From positions 1 to 11,460 of the forward strand of contig CAMBZR010000092.1 of NCBI GenBank assembly GCA_945872285.1: a stretch of DNA of 11,460 nucleotides, in the 5' to 3' direction. Origin of the DNA: Bordetella parapertussis (GTDB taxonomy: Bacteria; Pseudomonadota; Gammaproteobacteria; Burkholderiales; Burkholderiaceae_B). Below the pieces are notes generated by a model. It saw only the letters and a list, made by a program, of their open reading frames with translations. It did no database searches and was not told where the DNA came from. The first letter of the stretch is position 1, and every line of letters starts with the position of its first letter. Made by a program: the position numbers and the translations under genes. This document shows positions 1 to 7,889 of the stretch, piece after piece.

Positions 1-2
1 CT

Positions 3-635
3 GGCGTGTACGACAGCTTTACTGTCATTGGTACTCAAGCACTGTATGCCTATGAGGCAGAGGGAGGCGCTCATTTTTTACTCGAATTACTTGCCTCAGG
101 TGACGTTGACTTGCTCTACGATGGGCGTAAAAAAATGACCGTCGTATCCGAAAAACTAGACGGTAACGGCCTGCTAGGGCTGTTAAAAAATACGGATAAA
201 ACGTTTGCGTGTGTTCGTGAAAATGGCTACCGAGCTGCCAATGCGGGGCAATTTATGGTTGACCTCGTGACTGCACCACGTGGAATGCATACCACTAACC
301 TTGTCACCTTCGCCGAGTCGGATCTTGTTGCGGTCGAGGTGCCCGGATTGCAGTGGCTGCTGAACTCTCCCAAACTCGACGCGATTGCCATCGATGAAGA
401 CGGTTGGCCTGTACCAATGCGAGTGCCAGACCCGCGAGCTTTTGCATTGCATAAAGCTTGGCTCTCTGGTCTAACGACTCGAGAAACGATTAAAAAACCG
501 CGCGACTTAGCGCAAGCTCGAATCGTGGCAAGACTGGTTAGGGCGAATATGCCGCAGCTTTCATTTGAAAGCACACTGACATCTTTACATGGTGATGTAC
601 GCAAGCTGCTGCCGCTCCTACTTGGCGAAGAATAA
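3..635 (+). CDS. Nucleotidyltransferase-fold protein, GSU2403 type (5'-truncated by window edge)
   Basis: The reading frame is already open at the left edge (codons Gly-Val-Tyr-Asp) and ends at TAA 633-635, so this is the C-terminal ~210 residues of a longer protein. The run VIGTQALYAYE followed ~25 residues later by DVDLLYD, and then FMVDLV, matches the pattern of the GSU2403 family (NTP_transf_8-like): a small-residue turn, a D-x-D pair and a third acidic residue that would bind metal and nucleotide. Family members are annotated by fold only and their substrate is unknown. The GTG at position 6 is probably an internal valine codon rather than the start, because the conserved fold begins only a few residues later and the family has an N-terminal portion that is missing here. 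The gene shows no functional link to its neighbours. Confidence 0.75.
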   Translation, partial: GVYDSFTVIGTQALYAYEAEGGAHFLLELLASGDVDLLYDGRKKMTVVSEKLDGNGLLGLLKNTDKTFACVRENGYRAANAGQFMVDLVTAPRGMHTTNLVTFAESDLVAVEVPGLQWLLNSPKLDAIAIDEDGWPVPMRVPDPRAFALHKAWLSGLTTRETIKKPRDLAQARIVARLVRANMPQLSFESTLTSLHGDVRKLLPLLLGEE

Positions 636-908
636 AAACTTACGAGCAGTTAGTCTCCCTCCTGCAGACCAAAAGCAAAAAACCTGAGATTTCAGCACCT
701 CAGGCGGCTTTCCGTTTTCAGTGGGCGCGACCTCCGAGTCGCGATTCTTCACGCAATCTGGTGATCGTGTACTAAACGCTTTAGCCTAGGGTGTAAAAAA
801 ATAGGGTCTTGGCAGTTCACGGCACCAACTGCACCGGCTGTGCGAACATCGGATAAATTGGTAGTATTGAATCTTGATCTCAGAAAAAAAATACTAAAAG
901 GAGTCATC
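636..908. other. Intergenic region without a recognisable gene
   Basis: This 273-base stretch holds the weak terminator-like stem at 683-704 and a second small hairpin, CGCGAC (726-731) with GTCGCG (738-743). I see no coding sequence with a family signature and no tRNA-like cloverleaf. It ends with a good ribosome-binding sequence (AAAGGAG) for the truncated receptor gene at 909. Confidence 0.5.
683..704 (+). terminator. Possible weak terminator after the nucleotidyltransferase-fold gene
   Basis: A 6-bp perfect stem, CCTGAG (683-688) with CTCAGG (699-704), encloses a 10-base loop and lies 48 bases after the stop codon. It is preceded by an A-rich run and followed by CGGCTTTCCGTTTT. The T-tract is interrupted, so factor-independent termination would be inefficient. 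Confidence 0.35.
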
Positions 909-1139
909 ATGAAATTTCCTCGTCGCTCATTCCTGCAAATGGCCATGGGTGCATCAGCTTTGTCGGCAGTTAGCCGAATTAGCTGGGCGCAAGCCTATCC
1001 TTCAAGTTCGGCTCGCATTGTTGTTGGCTTTGCTGCTGGCGGAGCCACCGACATTCAGGCTCGTTTGATGGGCCAATGGCTTTCGGAACGTCTTGGCCAA
1101 CAATTCATAGCGAACGAAGTCAGATTTTTTGCTTTCTGA
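909..1139 (+). pseudogene. Truncated Bug/TctC-family receptor remnant with Tat-like leader
   Basis: The start ATG at 909 is fixed by AAAGGAG five bases upstream. The first ~67 codons encode a normal Bug receptor N-terminus: a leader with RRSFLQM (twin-arginine pattern), a hydrophobic stretch ending SWAQA where cleavage is likely, then mature sequence including ARIVVGFAAGGATDIQARL and LGQQF. Intact relatives continue with a V-E-N-(R/K)-x-G-A segment. Here the similarity stops after QQFI, nine unrelated residues follow, and a TGA ends the frame at 76 residues, against about 320 in the intact paralogues in this window. No C-terminal part of the family is visible before the next gene at 1167. This is most simply a deletion remnant. 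The exported stub could still be made, but it lacks domain 2 and most of domain 1, so it should not bind ligand. Confidence 0.8.
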
Positions 1140-1166
1140 GCTTAACCGTCTCACCGAGGATCCATC

Positions 1167-1622
1167 ATGACAACAGCTGTTACCCCTCACGTTGCAGAGC
1201 ATGCCTCTCTGAATCCGTTGGCCTCGCGCCTGGTCGACGTAGACGCACTGCCGTGGCAGACGACGCGCTTTGAGGGCATTGTATATAAGCCGCTGATCTT
1301 TGATCGCGCCAGCGGTTTAGCCACCTCGTTAATGCGCATGGAGCCAGGCGCTGTTCTTCCAGATCACGAGCATGTCATGATTGAACAAACTTGGGTGCTT
1401 GAAGGGCACTTGGTTGACCAAACTGGGCCAGACGTTGGCATCGAGTGTAAAGCGGGTCAGTTTATTTGGCGCCCTGCCGGAAGCCGCCATAGCGCATGGT
1501 CGCCCAAGGGTGGCTTGTTTTTAGCGATGTTTCAGATCCCGAATAAATTCTTTTTCAAAGATGGGCAGGTGACCGATATGGGTGGCGTCGATTGGGAGTC
1601 AATCTGGGGCAAGTCTGTTTAG
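1167..1622 (+). CDS. Single-domain cupin protein
   Basis: This 151-residue protein carries both conserved cupin motifs. Motif 1 runs from GAVLPDHEH to the ...EQTWVLEG segment and fits G-x5-H-x-H-x3-E-x6-G exactly, supplying two His and one Glu as metal ligands (about residues 66-85). Motif 2, GQFIWRPAGSRH, fits G-x5-P-x-G-x2-H and supplies the third His; the usual final Asn is Ser. It has no signal peptide, so it should be cytoplasmic. The fold is well supported but the substrate is not: small cupins of this kind include dioxygenases, isomerases and ligand-binding proteins. GAGGA sits 6 bases before the ATG at 1167. The gene follows the receptor remnant by 27 bases and may once have been co-transcribed with it. 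A strong terminator follows. Confidence 0.85.
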   Translation: MTTAVTPHVAEHASLNPLASRLVDVDALPWQTTRFEGIVYKPLIFDRASGLATSLMRMEPGAVLPDHEHVMIEQTWVLEGHLVDQTGPDVGIECKAGQFIWRPAGSRHSAWSPKGGLFLAMFQIPNKFFFKDGQVTDMGGVDWESIWGKSV

Positions 1623-1652
1623 CGCCAAGTCATTAAGTAAATCTAGCAAATC

Positions 1653-1678
1653 AAGCACCTGCGGGTGCTTTTTGTTTT
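1653..1678 (+). terminator. Rho-independent terminator after the cupin gene
   Basis: A perfect 7-bp stem AAGCACC (1653-1659) / GGTGCTT (1664-1670) with a TGCG tetraloop is followed by TTTGTTTT. It lies about 30 bases after the cupin stop. A run of A's on the other flank means it may also help terminate the minus-strand receptor gene that ends at 1717, though the T-tract is poorer in that direction. Confidence 0.88.
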
Positions 1679-1716
1679 GACTCATGCACATCAATTAGGC
1701 ACGCAAAGAATCTTGC

Positions 1717-2679
1717 TCATTCAGGTTTAATGCCCGCACTATCCAAAGCCTTTTTCCAAACTACGAGTTGATCTTTCATAATCTTATCAAGATCCTCGGG
1801 CGAGCCACCCGCGCTTTCCATCGACTGACGTTCGAGTTGCTCGCGCACTTCTGGCATCTTGAGCACCGCGTTGAGCTCTCGGTTCAGAAGATCAACGATC
1901 GGCCTTGGCAGTTTCGCAGGGCCTACCAGCGCCATCCAGCTGATGTTTGTGAAATTTGCCAACCCTGCTTCTGTCATCGTCGGTACATCCGGGAAAATTG
2001 GGCTACGCTTATCGAGCACGACGCCTAACGGCCGTAACCTGTTGTCTTTAATGAAGCCGGTTGATGTGGCCGGTGAGGTAAACGCCAGTTGTATGCGATT
2101 GGCTAACAGGTCGGCGGTTTGTTCGGGTTCGCCTTTATAAGACACCTGCACGATATCGACCTTGCCCAAGGTCTTAAGCTGCGTCCCGTAAATCAGTGCT
2201 GCAGTGTGTCCAGAGCCGAAGTTCAGTTTGCCCGGATTAGCGCGCGCATAGGCAAGCAGCTCGTTTAGGTTTTTGACGGGCAGCTCTTGATTGACCAACA
2301 GAAAATGCGTGAAGTTGCCAATAAATCCGATCGACGTGAAGTCGGCTGGCACGTTATAGGGCGGGTCTTTCATGAGAAAGGGAACCCCCGCTAATGGGCT
2401 ATTGGTGCCCATCATCAAGGTATACCCATCAGGTGCAGCGCGTGCAATAAGCTGGCCAGCAATCGCGCCGTTTGCCCCAGCTTTGTTCTCGACGATGACG
2501 TTTTGGCCTAAGCGTTGCGAGAGCCTTGGTGCGATCACTCGTGTGAGGATGTCGGTGACCGAGCCCGCCGGAAACGGAACGATGAGACGTATGGGTTTGT
2601 CTGGGTATTGCGCACACGCTATGGTCGAAGCGAGTGCGAGGGTGCCAGCTGCAACGTAGGTCATGATGCGTTTGTACAT
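1717..2679 (-). CDS. Bug/TctC-family periplasmic solute-binding receptor
   Basis: This 320-residue protein has the standard family length and layout. A Sec-type signal peptide covers about residues 1-23 with likely cleavage at ACA-QYPDKP. Mature domain 1 follows, with PIRLIVPFPAGSVTDILTR (the first ligand-binding loop), LGQNVIVENKAGANG and APDGYTLMMG. Later come the family signatures VSYKG near residue 182, FPDVPTMTEAG near residue 229 and a C-terminal lysine-rich helix. Such receptors bind organic anions or amides in the periplasm and present them to TctAB-type permeases or to signalling proteins. The ligand cannot be read from sequence. The initiating ATG at 2679 has only a weak AAAGAG upstream; Met-6 is an alternative start. 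No permease genes adjoin it. It is divergent from the dehydrogenase at 2846, which may indicate shared regulation. Confidence 0.92.
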   Translation of the reverse strand: MYKRIMTYVAAGTLALASTIACAQYPDKPIRLIVPFPAGSVTDILTRVIAPRLSQRLGQNVIVENKAGANGAIAGQLIARAAPDGYTLMMGTNSPLAGVPFLMKDPPYNVPADFTSIGFIGNFTHFLLVNQELPVKNLNELLAYARANPGKLNFGSGHTAALIYGTQLKTLGKVDIVQVSYKGEPEQTADLLANRIQLAFTSPATSTGFIKDNRLRPLGVVLDKRSPIFPDVPTMTEAGLANFTNISWMALVGPAKLPRPIVDLLNRELNAVLKMPEVREQLERQSMESAGGSPEDLDKIMKDQLVVWKKALDSAGIKPE

Positions 2680-2845
2680 GGGGCGTCTCTTTAGTTTTTT
2701 TATAAAAATTCATGAGTGCATAGCACCGAGCCGTTGCTCTAATACCTGCTCATCTGTGTAAACTTATCATAATACAAACTTAGAAGGCGATTTCTGTGAA
2801 GGTACAGTTTGTTATTTCTGGATGCGATCATTTACAAGGTCAAAC

Positions 2846-3697
2846 ATGATGGCACTAAATACTTCAGAAGCACCTGTTGCACTGATTACGGGGGCCAGCA
2901 ACGGCATCGGAAAATCAATGGCCTTGGGTTTGCTCGCAAAAGGCATGCGCATTGCCGCCGTTGATCGTGACGCGCAAAGCTTGCTTGCACTCAAACACTT
3001 GGCCAATCAGTCAGAACAGGCCGAACGCCTTGACGTATTTACAGAAGATCTCACTCGCTTCGATGCCGTGTCTTTGGTAGATCGCATCCAAGAAAAGCTA
3101 GGTGGCGTAAATATATTGATCAACAATGCGGGCCTCGGTCAGGGGCAAATCCGCAGTGACTATCACCGGCATCCGCCCAAGTTTTACGAGGTCTCACCCC
3201 AACAATGGCTCAACGCGATCGCAGTCAATGCGAATGCAGTCTTTTTACTCAGTCAAGTGGTGGCAAAGCACATGCTTGGTGACGGCTGGGGGCGCATTAT
3301 CAATGTCACCACAAGTTTAGGCACCATGCTCAGAGAGGGCTATTGCCCTTACGGCCCAACAAAAGCCGCTGCTGAGGGGCTCAGTGCCGTCATGGCAAGC
3401 GATCTGAGCGGCACAGGCGTCACCGTCAATGTGCTTGTGCCAGGTGGCATTGTCAACACCCCCATGATTCCTGGCGAGGCACCCTTCTTGCGAGAAGAGC
3501 TGATTCAGCCCGAGGCCATGTTGCCGCCTCTTTACTGGCTGTGCTCTCGCGAGGCCAATGAGGTGACTGGCCTACGTTTTTTAGCGAATCAATGGGACGA
3601 CAGACTGCTGGGCGCAGCGGCTGCAAAACGGGCGGGTGCACCCATCGGCTGGAAGGATCTTGCAGTCTTACCGGTCACACCGAAGTTCAAATCCTAA
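2846..3697 (+). CDS. Short-chain dehydrogenase/reductase (SDR)
   Basis: This is a classical SDR of about 283 residues. The Rossmann nucleotide-binding motif TGASNGIG lies near the N-terminus, followed by NNAG, a central Asn in the AVNANAVF segment, the catalytic Ser in NVTTS and the Tyr/Lys pair in YGPTK, completing the N-S-Y-K tetrad. It is therefore likely an active NAD(P)-dependent alcohol/carbonyl oxidoreductase in the cytoplasm. PGGIVNTPM marks the segment after the active site that closes over the cofactor. The substrate is unknown. I prefer the start at 2846 (ATG-ATG, or 2849) over the upstream ATG at 2822 because AAGG lies 6 bases before 2846 while 2822 has no ribosome-binding sequence. 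An acidic residue after beta-2 (VDRD) suggests NAD rather than NADP, which is an inference. Confidence 0.9.
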   Translation: MMALNTSEAPVALITGASNGIGKSMALGLLAKGMRIAAVDRDAQSLLALKHLANQSEQAERLDVFTEDLTRFDAVSLVDRIQEKLGGVNILINNAGLGQGQIRSDYHRHPPKFYEVSPQQWLNAIAVNANAVFLLSQVVAKHMLGDGWGRIINVTTSLGTMLREGYCPYGPTKAAAEGLSAVMASDLSGTGVTVNVLVPGGIVNTPMIPGEAPFLREELIQPEAMLPPLYWLCSREANEVTGLRFLANQWDDRLLGAAAAKRAGAPIGWKDLAVLPVTPKFKS

Positions 3698-3703
3698 TTG
3701 GGC

Positions 3704-3729
3704 GCAGCGCCAGGCGCTGTCCTCTTTTG
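3704..3729 (+). terminator. Probable terminator after the SDR gene
   Basis: The stem CAGCG (3705-3709) / CGCTG (3715-3719), extendable by a G-U pair, has loop CCAGG and is followed by CCTCTTTT. It starts 7 bases past the SDR stop in the convergent gap with the minus-strand receptor gene. The stem is short, so efficiency is uncertain. Confidence 0.5.
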
Positions 3730-3760
3730 AGTCACGGAGATGCGGCTTCAGTTAAAACTT

Positions 3761-4783
3761 TTATTCGGCCTTGATCCCGTTCTTTTTCATGACGTCAGTC
3801 CATTTGATGATGTCAGCTTCGATCTCGGCGGCGAAGGCTTTTGGTGTGCTGCTGATTGCTTCAGAGCCTTGCTCGGCGAAGGTTTTTTGAGTGACCGGGT
3901 CGCGTGAAATTTTGGCGATTTCACCTGCAAGTTTCTCTAGGATGACGCTAGGCGTACCGGCCGGCGCAAGCATGCCGAGTTTGAAGGTGACGTTGTAGTC
4001 TGGGTACCCTGATTCAGCGACGGTAGGCACATCGGGCAACAGCGGCGAGCGTTTGACGCCTGTGACGGCGAGCGCCCGCAGTTTGCCACCCCTGATGTGC
4101 GGCAACGCAGTCGAGGTCGTCTCAATCATCATTGAGGTTTGCCCTGCAACCGTGTCTGCCAAGCCTGGTGCATTGCCTTTGTAGTGCACTGCAGTGAATC
4201 GCGCGCCAGAGGCCATAGTCAGCAATTCAACCGCCAAATTCGATGAGCCGCCAGAGCCCCCCGTTGCTACGTTAATCTGTTTTGGTTGTGCTTTTGCTAG
4301 GGCGATGAGTTCTGCTAGTGTTTTGACGGGCAGTGAAGGGTGCACCACCACGATCAATGACAACTGAGTCACTGAGCTAACGGGTGCAAAATCTTTGTTC
4401 GTGTCATAGGGCAGGTTCGCAAACAGCCCTGGATTCATGGTGTGGGCCGACGTGATCGTGCCGGTTATCAGCAAGGTGTAGCCATCAGGCGGGCTTTTTG
4501 CGACAGACTGGCTACCGATAATGGTGCTTGCGCCCGGGCGGTTTTCAACAATCACTTGTTGCCCAAGCTGCTCAGATAATTTTTTTGAAATGATCCGCGC
4601 GGTGATGTCAACATTACCCCCTGCGGTATAGGGCACTACGATTTTGATCGATCGCGTTGGGTAATCAGTCTGTGCGCTTGCGGGTGCTAGCGCACAGAGC
4701 AAGCCAAGGGCTGCGGCAGCAACACTGACAGACCAATGATTCAATGCCTTGCGCAGCGTTATTTTTTGAATGAGTCGAATCAT
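3761..4783 (-). CDS. Bug/TctC-family periplasmic solute-binding receptor
   Basis: This 340-residue receptor has a long basic leader, then a hydrophobic segment ending APASAQ (cleavage near residue 37). The mature start is DYPTRSIKIVVPYTAGGNVDITAR, the first binding loop. LGQQVIVENRPGAS, PPDGYTLLITGT, VHYKG, LPDVPTVAESGYPDY and a C-terminal MKKNGIKAE tail follow, all typical of the family. The binding-loop sequence (YTAGGNVD) differs from the other two intact receptors here (FPAGSVTD and YPPGGSTD), so the three probably take different ligands; they are diverged paralogues rather than recent tandem copies. AGGGG precedes the ATG at 4783. It is convergent with the SDR gene and divergent from the receptor at 4965. 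Confidence 0.92.
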   Translation of the reverse strand: MIRLIQKITLRKALNHWSVSVAAAALGLLCALAPASAQTDYPTRSIKIVVPYTAGGNVDITARIISKKLSEQLGQQVIVENRPGASTIIGSQSVAKSPPDGYTLLITGTITSAHTMNPGLFANLPYDTNKDFAPVSSVTQLSLIVVVHPSLPVKTLAELIALAKAQPKQINVATGGSGGSSNLAVELLTMASGARFTAVHYKGNAPGLADTVAGQTSMMIETTSTALPHIRGGKLRALAVTGVKRSPLLPDVPTVAESGYPDYNVTFKLGMLAPAGTPSVILEKLAGEIAKISRDPVTQKTFAEQGSEAISSTPKAFAAEIEADIIKWTDVMKKNGIKAE

Positions 4784-4882
4784 GTCGTCACCCCTAATTG
4801 TTAGAGAATGCCAAACTTCGCAGGTACAAGTTACGCACCTTGGCTAAAGTGTTATGTTAACCACTAAAATATACTGAATGAA

Positions 4883-4905
4883 TGGTATGTTTAGAGAATA
4901 TACCA
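4883..4905. promoter_or_regulatory. Candidate operator: perfect dyad TGGTAT-N11-ATACCA
   Basis: Two 6-base arms, TGGTAT (4883-4888) and ATACCA (4900-4905), are perfect inverted repeats separated by 11 bases in the A/T-rich divergent spacer between two receptor genes. The arms resemble half-sites of GntR- or LysR-type regulators, but no regulator gene is present in the window. The site lies 60 bases before the chosen start of the plus-strand receptor. It would be inside that gene if the ATG at 4878 were used, which is one reason to prefer the later start. Confidence 0.3.
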
Positions 4906-4964
4906 ACTACGAGTGCTTATATTTTGTTAATTCAATGCCCTTCAGGCAACTTTTGCATACTGTC

Positions 4965-5948
4965 ATGAAAAAAAATCGAGTTAAAAGCGTTTGGGGTGCC
5001 GTCCTCGTGAGTCTATGCGCGGCATTCAACCTGTCCAATGTGCAGGCGCAAACCTTTCCCAGCAAACCGCTCAAGATTATTGTCGGCTATCCACCGGGGG
5101 GGTCAACCGATGTTCCGGCCCGAATCGTTGGGCAAAAGCTTTCAGAAGTGTTGGGTCAACCCGTTGTGATTGAAAACAAACCTGGCGCGAGTGGCAATAT
5201 CGGTGCCGAACTCGCGGCCCGCGCAGCGCCTGATGGCCACACCATTTTTTGGGTCTCGATCGGCACTGCGGTGAGCGCCTCATTATTTCCAAATCTTGGC
5301 TACAGCTTGTTTAAAGATTTTGTCGCCGTCTCACAAGCAACGTCGGTAACGAGTTTTTTGCTTGTGCATCCCTCTTTACCGGTCCATAGCGTCAAAGAAT
5401 TGCTCGCCTATATTCGAGCGCACCCAGGCGAGCTCAGTTATAGCTCTTCGGGTGTTGGCGGTTCTCCTCATCTGGCTGCAGAATGGTTCAAATCAAGAGC
5501 AGGCATCGAGTTGGTGCATATCTCGTACAAAGGGACGAGCCCCCAAGTCGTGGATTTATTAAGTGGTACGGTGAAGGTGGCGTTTCCGACAATGCCTGGA
5601 ATGATCGAGCACGTGAAGCAGGGCAAACTCAGAGCGTTAGCGGTGACCAGTCCTGCGCGTAGTGCGCTGTTACCTGAAGTCCCCACCATGATCGAAGCTG
5701 GTTTCGAAGGCTATGTGGCAACCTCCTGGAGTGGTGCCATGGTTCCTGCAGGAACACCCGAGCCCATTGTGCGGCAGCTTAGCATCGCGATCAATCAGGT
5801 ACTCGCGTTACCCGACATTCAACAAAAATTAGCCAGCCATGGCGCCGACCATGCGGGCAGTACGCCCGAGGCCTTTAAAGCGTTTATTGAAGCAGAGACG
5901 CTTAAGTGGGGTCAGGTCATCAAAGACGCAAAGATCGTCAATCAATGA
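4965..5948 (+). CDS. Bug/TctC-family periplasmic solute-binding receptor
   Basis: From the ATG at 4965 this is 327 residues, normal for the family. The leader MKKNRVKSV begins with basic residues, continues into a hydrophobic core and ends NVQAQ, giving an ordinary Sec signal peptide. The open frame continues back to an ATG at 4878, but those 29 extra residues are not leader-like and would place a basic signal peptide inside the protein. Family landmarks include KPLKIIVGYPPGGSTDVPAR, LGQPVVIENKPGASGN, APDGHTIFW, ISYKGTSP, LLPEVPTMIEAGFEGY and a C-terminal helix ending VIKDAKIVNQ. No strong ribosome-binding sequence is seen. The gene ends only 15 bases from the 3' end of selB, in convergent orientation, with no terminator between them. 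Confidence 0.9.
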   Translation: MKKNRVKSVWGAVLVSLCAAFNLSNVQAQTFPSKPLKIIVGYPPGGSTDVPARIVGQKLSEVLGQPVVIENKPGASGNIGAELAARAAPDGHTIFWVSIGTAVSASLFPNLGYSLFKDFVAVSQATSVTSFLLVHPSLPVHSVKELLAYIRAHPGELSYSSSGVGGSPHLAAEWFKSRAGIELVHISYKGTSPQVVDLLSGTVKVAFPTMPGMIEHVKQGKLRALAVTSPARSALLPEVPTMIEAGFEGYVATSWSGAMVPAGTPEPIVRQLSIAINQVLALPDIQQKLASHGADHAGSTPEAFKAFIEAETLKWGQVIKDAKIVNQ

Positions 5949-5963
5949 ACGGTGCGCGCTAGC

Positions 5964-7886
5964 TTATTGCGGTCCGAAGACACTCTCGATTGATTTGAAT
6001 AGCTTACGCGCGTCGCCGACGCGCTGGGTAATACCTAGCCGATCAAGCACTTCAAGAATCTCAATCGCGAGCATACGATTGACTCCAACAATATCGCGAA
6101 ATTGCGCGGCAATAAATGTTTGATCTGGGTTTGCAAGGGCTAACTGCTTTGCCAGCCTCGAGAGCTCGATAATATTTGCACGGGTATAAAAGCGCTCTGA
6201 ACGTACCCGGTAGAGTTCGCCTTCTTTGACTTTTCGATGCAACAACTCACTCAGGACTAAGGTCTTCAAACCGACGCTTTGCGCTAAAGCTTCGGCCGTT
6301 AAGGCTTTGAATCCTGCAGTCATCAGCGCAGGTTGAATTTTTTGCCACATCAGTTGATCAGAAGAATTTGCCGTTGATTGATGGCTGGTCAAAGCGATCA
6401 CAGCGCCTAGTATGACAATTTGTTTTTCTACAGCAAGACTTTTCAGAAGTGATAAAAAGACCGTCGCCTTCATGTACGGTGCAGATCGCTGACGGAGCTC
6501 TTTTAGACTGATCCCTGCCGCCTGAGGCTCAAGACGGTGGTGGCGCTGCACCTCGATCAAAATACGTTCGGTTAGCTTCTTGTGTGCCTCATTTAACTGA
6601 ACATAGGTTGGTTCTTTTGCAATGACGCGTGCGTTTAATTGTTTGAGCATTGCTGACAATTCTGTCTGCGTAATATTCAGGCTACGCCCAAATTGATCAG
6701 CGTCGAATCCGGTATCGGCATGACAAGAGAGCATGGCGGCCAGCGCCGCCCTTGGCTCAGTGTGGCTCAAGGCCGCAAGTTCAGTATCTCTGAGCGGCTT
6801 TTGCCGCACTCGCTGCGGGGCGAAGGGATCGAGCACGGTGCCTCCGCCGAGGGTACGCTGCGCCGATTGATCGCGCACAATGAAGCGATCACCACTTAAG
6901 CAGGCGATCGCATGGCTGAGAACAAGTTGCGCGTGGCCGGTTGCACCAAAGGCCAACGTACCACCTCGGCGAATTGAGACATGCGCCACGACTTCTGTGG
7001 TGCCGACATGCAGGTGCACCTGAGTCCAGTGCGCGAGACCGTGTGTTTCTGTGCTTAAGACGGTCAAACTGACATCTAAGCGTGTCGTGGGTGCGTGCAG
7101 TGTAGGCGCAACGAGCCAGTTTCCGCGGCCACAGTCTAATGTGCTGACGCCAACAATATTGAGTGCACAGCGCTCGCCAACTCTTGCCTCGGTGACGGCA
7201 ACACTATTTTTGTGAATGCCACGCACGCGAACACTGATACCTGCCGGAGAGATCGTCAAGCGATCTCCCACACGCACTTGGTGGGCAAAAACCGTTCCGG
7301 TAACGACAGTGCCACTGCCCACAATGGAAAACGACCGATCAATTGCAAACCGAAAGGATTGACCTTCTAATTTTTTGGGGTGAAGTTCGCGAGCGGCGTT
7401 GGCCAAACGATTGCGTAGCTCAGGAAACCCGCTTTGCGTCACTGCCGAACATTCGACAATATCGATACCTGCCAGATTCGTACCCTGTAGACAGGCGCGT
7501 ACTTGTTGACGGACTTCAGCGACACGTTCTGTGGAGACTCGATCGACTTTGGTCAGTACGGCAACGCCTGCCTGAACGCCAAGTAAGTTCACAATGCTTA
7601 AGTGCTCGATGGTTTGTGGCATCACACCGTCGTCGGCTGCCACCACAAGCATGACATAGTCAATGCCACAGACACCCGCCAGCATGTTGCGCACAAAGCG
7701 TTCGTGCCCAGGCACATCCACAAAGCCAATGGTTGGAGTTTCTGCAAGCGTGAGATAGGCAAAGCCGAGGTCGATCGAGATGCCTCTGGCTCTTTCTTCT
7801 GGTAACCGATCGGTATCCACCCCCGAAAGCGCCTTAACAAGCGTGCTTTTACCGTGATCAATATGTCCTGCCGTTGCAACAATCAT
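5964..7886 (-). CDS. selB: Selenocysteine-specific translation elongation factor SelB
   Basis: SelB is the EF-Tu-like GTPase that carries Sec-tRNA(Sec) to the ribosome and binds the SECIS hairpin so that UGA is read as selenocysteine. The 640-residue protein has all GTPase motifs: G1 GHIDHGKST (residues 7-15), switch I ending in GISIDLGFAY (35-44), G3 DVPGHE (57-62) and G4 TKVD (112-115). The SelB-typical RARGIS(I)DLGFAY and VDxPGHE context separates it from EF-Tu. EF-Tu-like beta-barrel domains follow (IVGSGTVVTGTV near residue 190). The last ~250 residues match the winged-helix repeats that bind SECIS RNA (an ARVIAKEPTY segment, then TAEALAQSVGL and a DRLGITQRVGDARK end). The length is close to that of E. 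coli SelB. It is the last gene of the operon; the upstream stop TAA is 3 bases from its ATG and there is no good ribosome-binding sequence, suggesting translational coupling. No selA is adjacent. Confidence 0.97.
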   Translation of the reverse strand: MIVATAGHIDHGKSTLVKALSGVDTDRLPEERARGISIDLGFAYLTLAETPTIGFVDVPGHERFVRNMLAGVCGIDYVMLVVAADDGVMPQTIEHLSIVNLLGVQAGVAVLTKVDRVSTERVAEVRQQVRACLQGTNLAGIDIVECSAVTQSGFPELRNRLANAARELHPKKLEGQSFRFAIDRSFSIVGSGTVVTGTVFAHQVRVGDRLTISPAGISVRVRGIHKNSVAVTEARVGERCALNIVGVSTLDCGRGNWLVAPTLHAPTTRLDVSLTVLSTETHGLAHWTQVHLHVGTTEVVAHVSIRRGGTLAFGATGHAQLVLSHAIACLSGDRFIVRDQSAQRTLGGGTVLDPFAPQRVRQKPLRDTELAALSHTEPRAALAAMLSCHADTGFDADQFGRSLNITQTELSAMLKQLNARVIAKEPTYVQLNEAHKKLTERILIEVQRHHRLEPQAAGISLKELRQRSAPYMKATVFLSLLKSLAVEKQIVILGAVIALTSHQSTANSSDQLMWQKIQPALMTAGFKALTAEALAQSVGLKTLVLSELLHRKVKEGELYRVRSERFYTRANIIELSRLAKQLALANPDQTFIAAQFRDIVGVNRMLAIEILEVLDRLGITQRVGDARKLFKSIESVFGPQ

Positions 7887-7889
7887 TAT

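Noticed and set aside
720..840. A tRNA gene (in particular tRNA-Sec, selC) in the spacer before the receptor remnant
   Set aside because: There are small hairpins, but no acceptor/T-arm pairing, no GGTTCGA-like T-loop and no CCA-flanked end.
1137..1139. The TGA ending the truncated receptor read as selenocysteine
   Set aside because: A TAA follows two codons later, Bug receptors are not selenoproteins, and no hairpin is seen. It is a simple stop in a broken gene.
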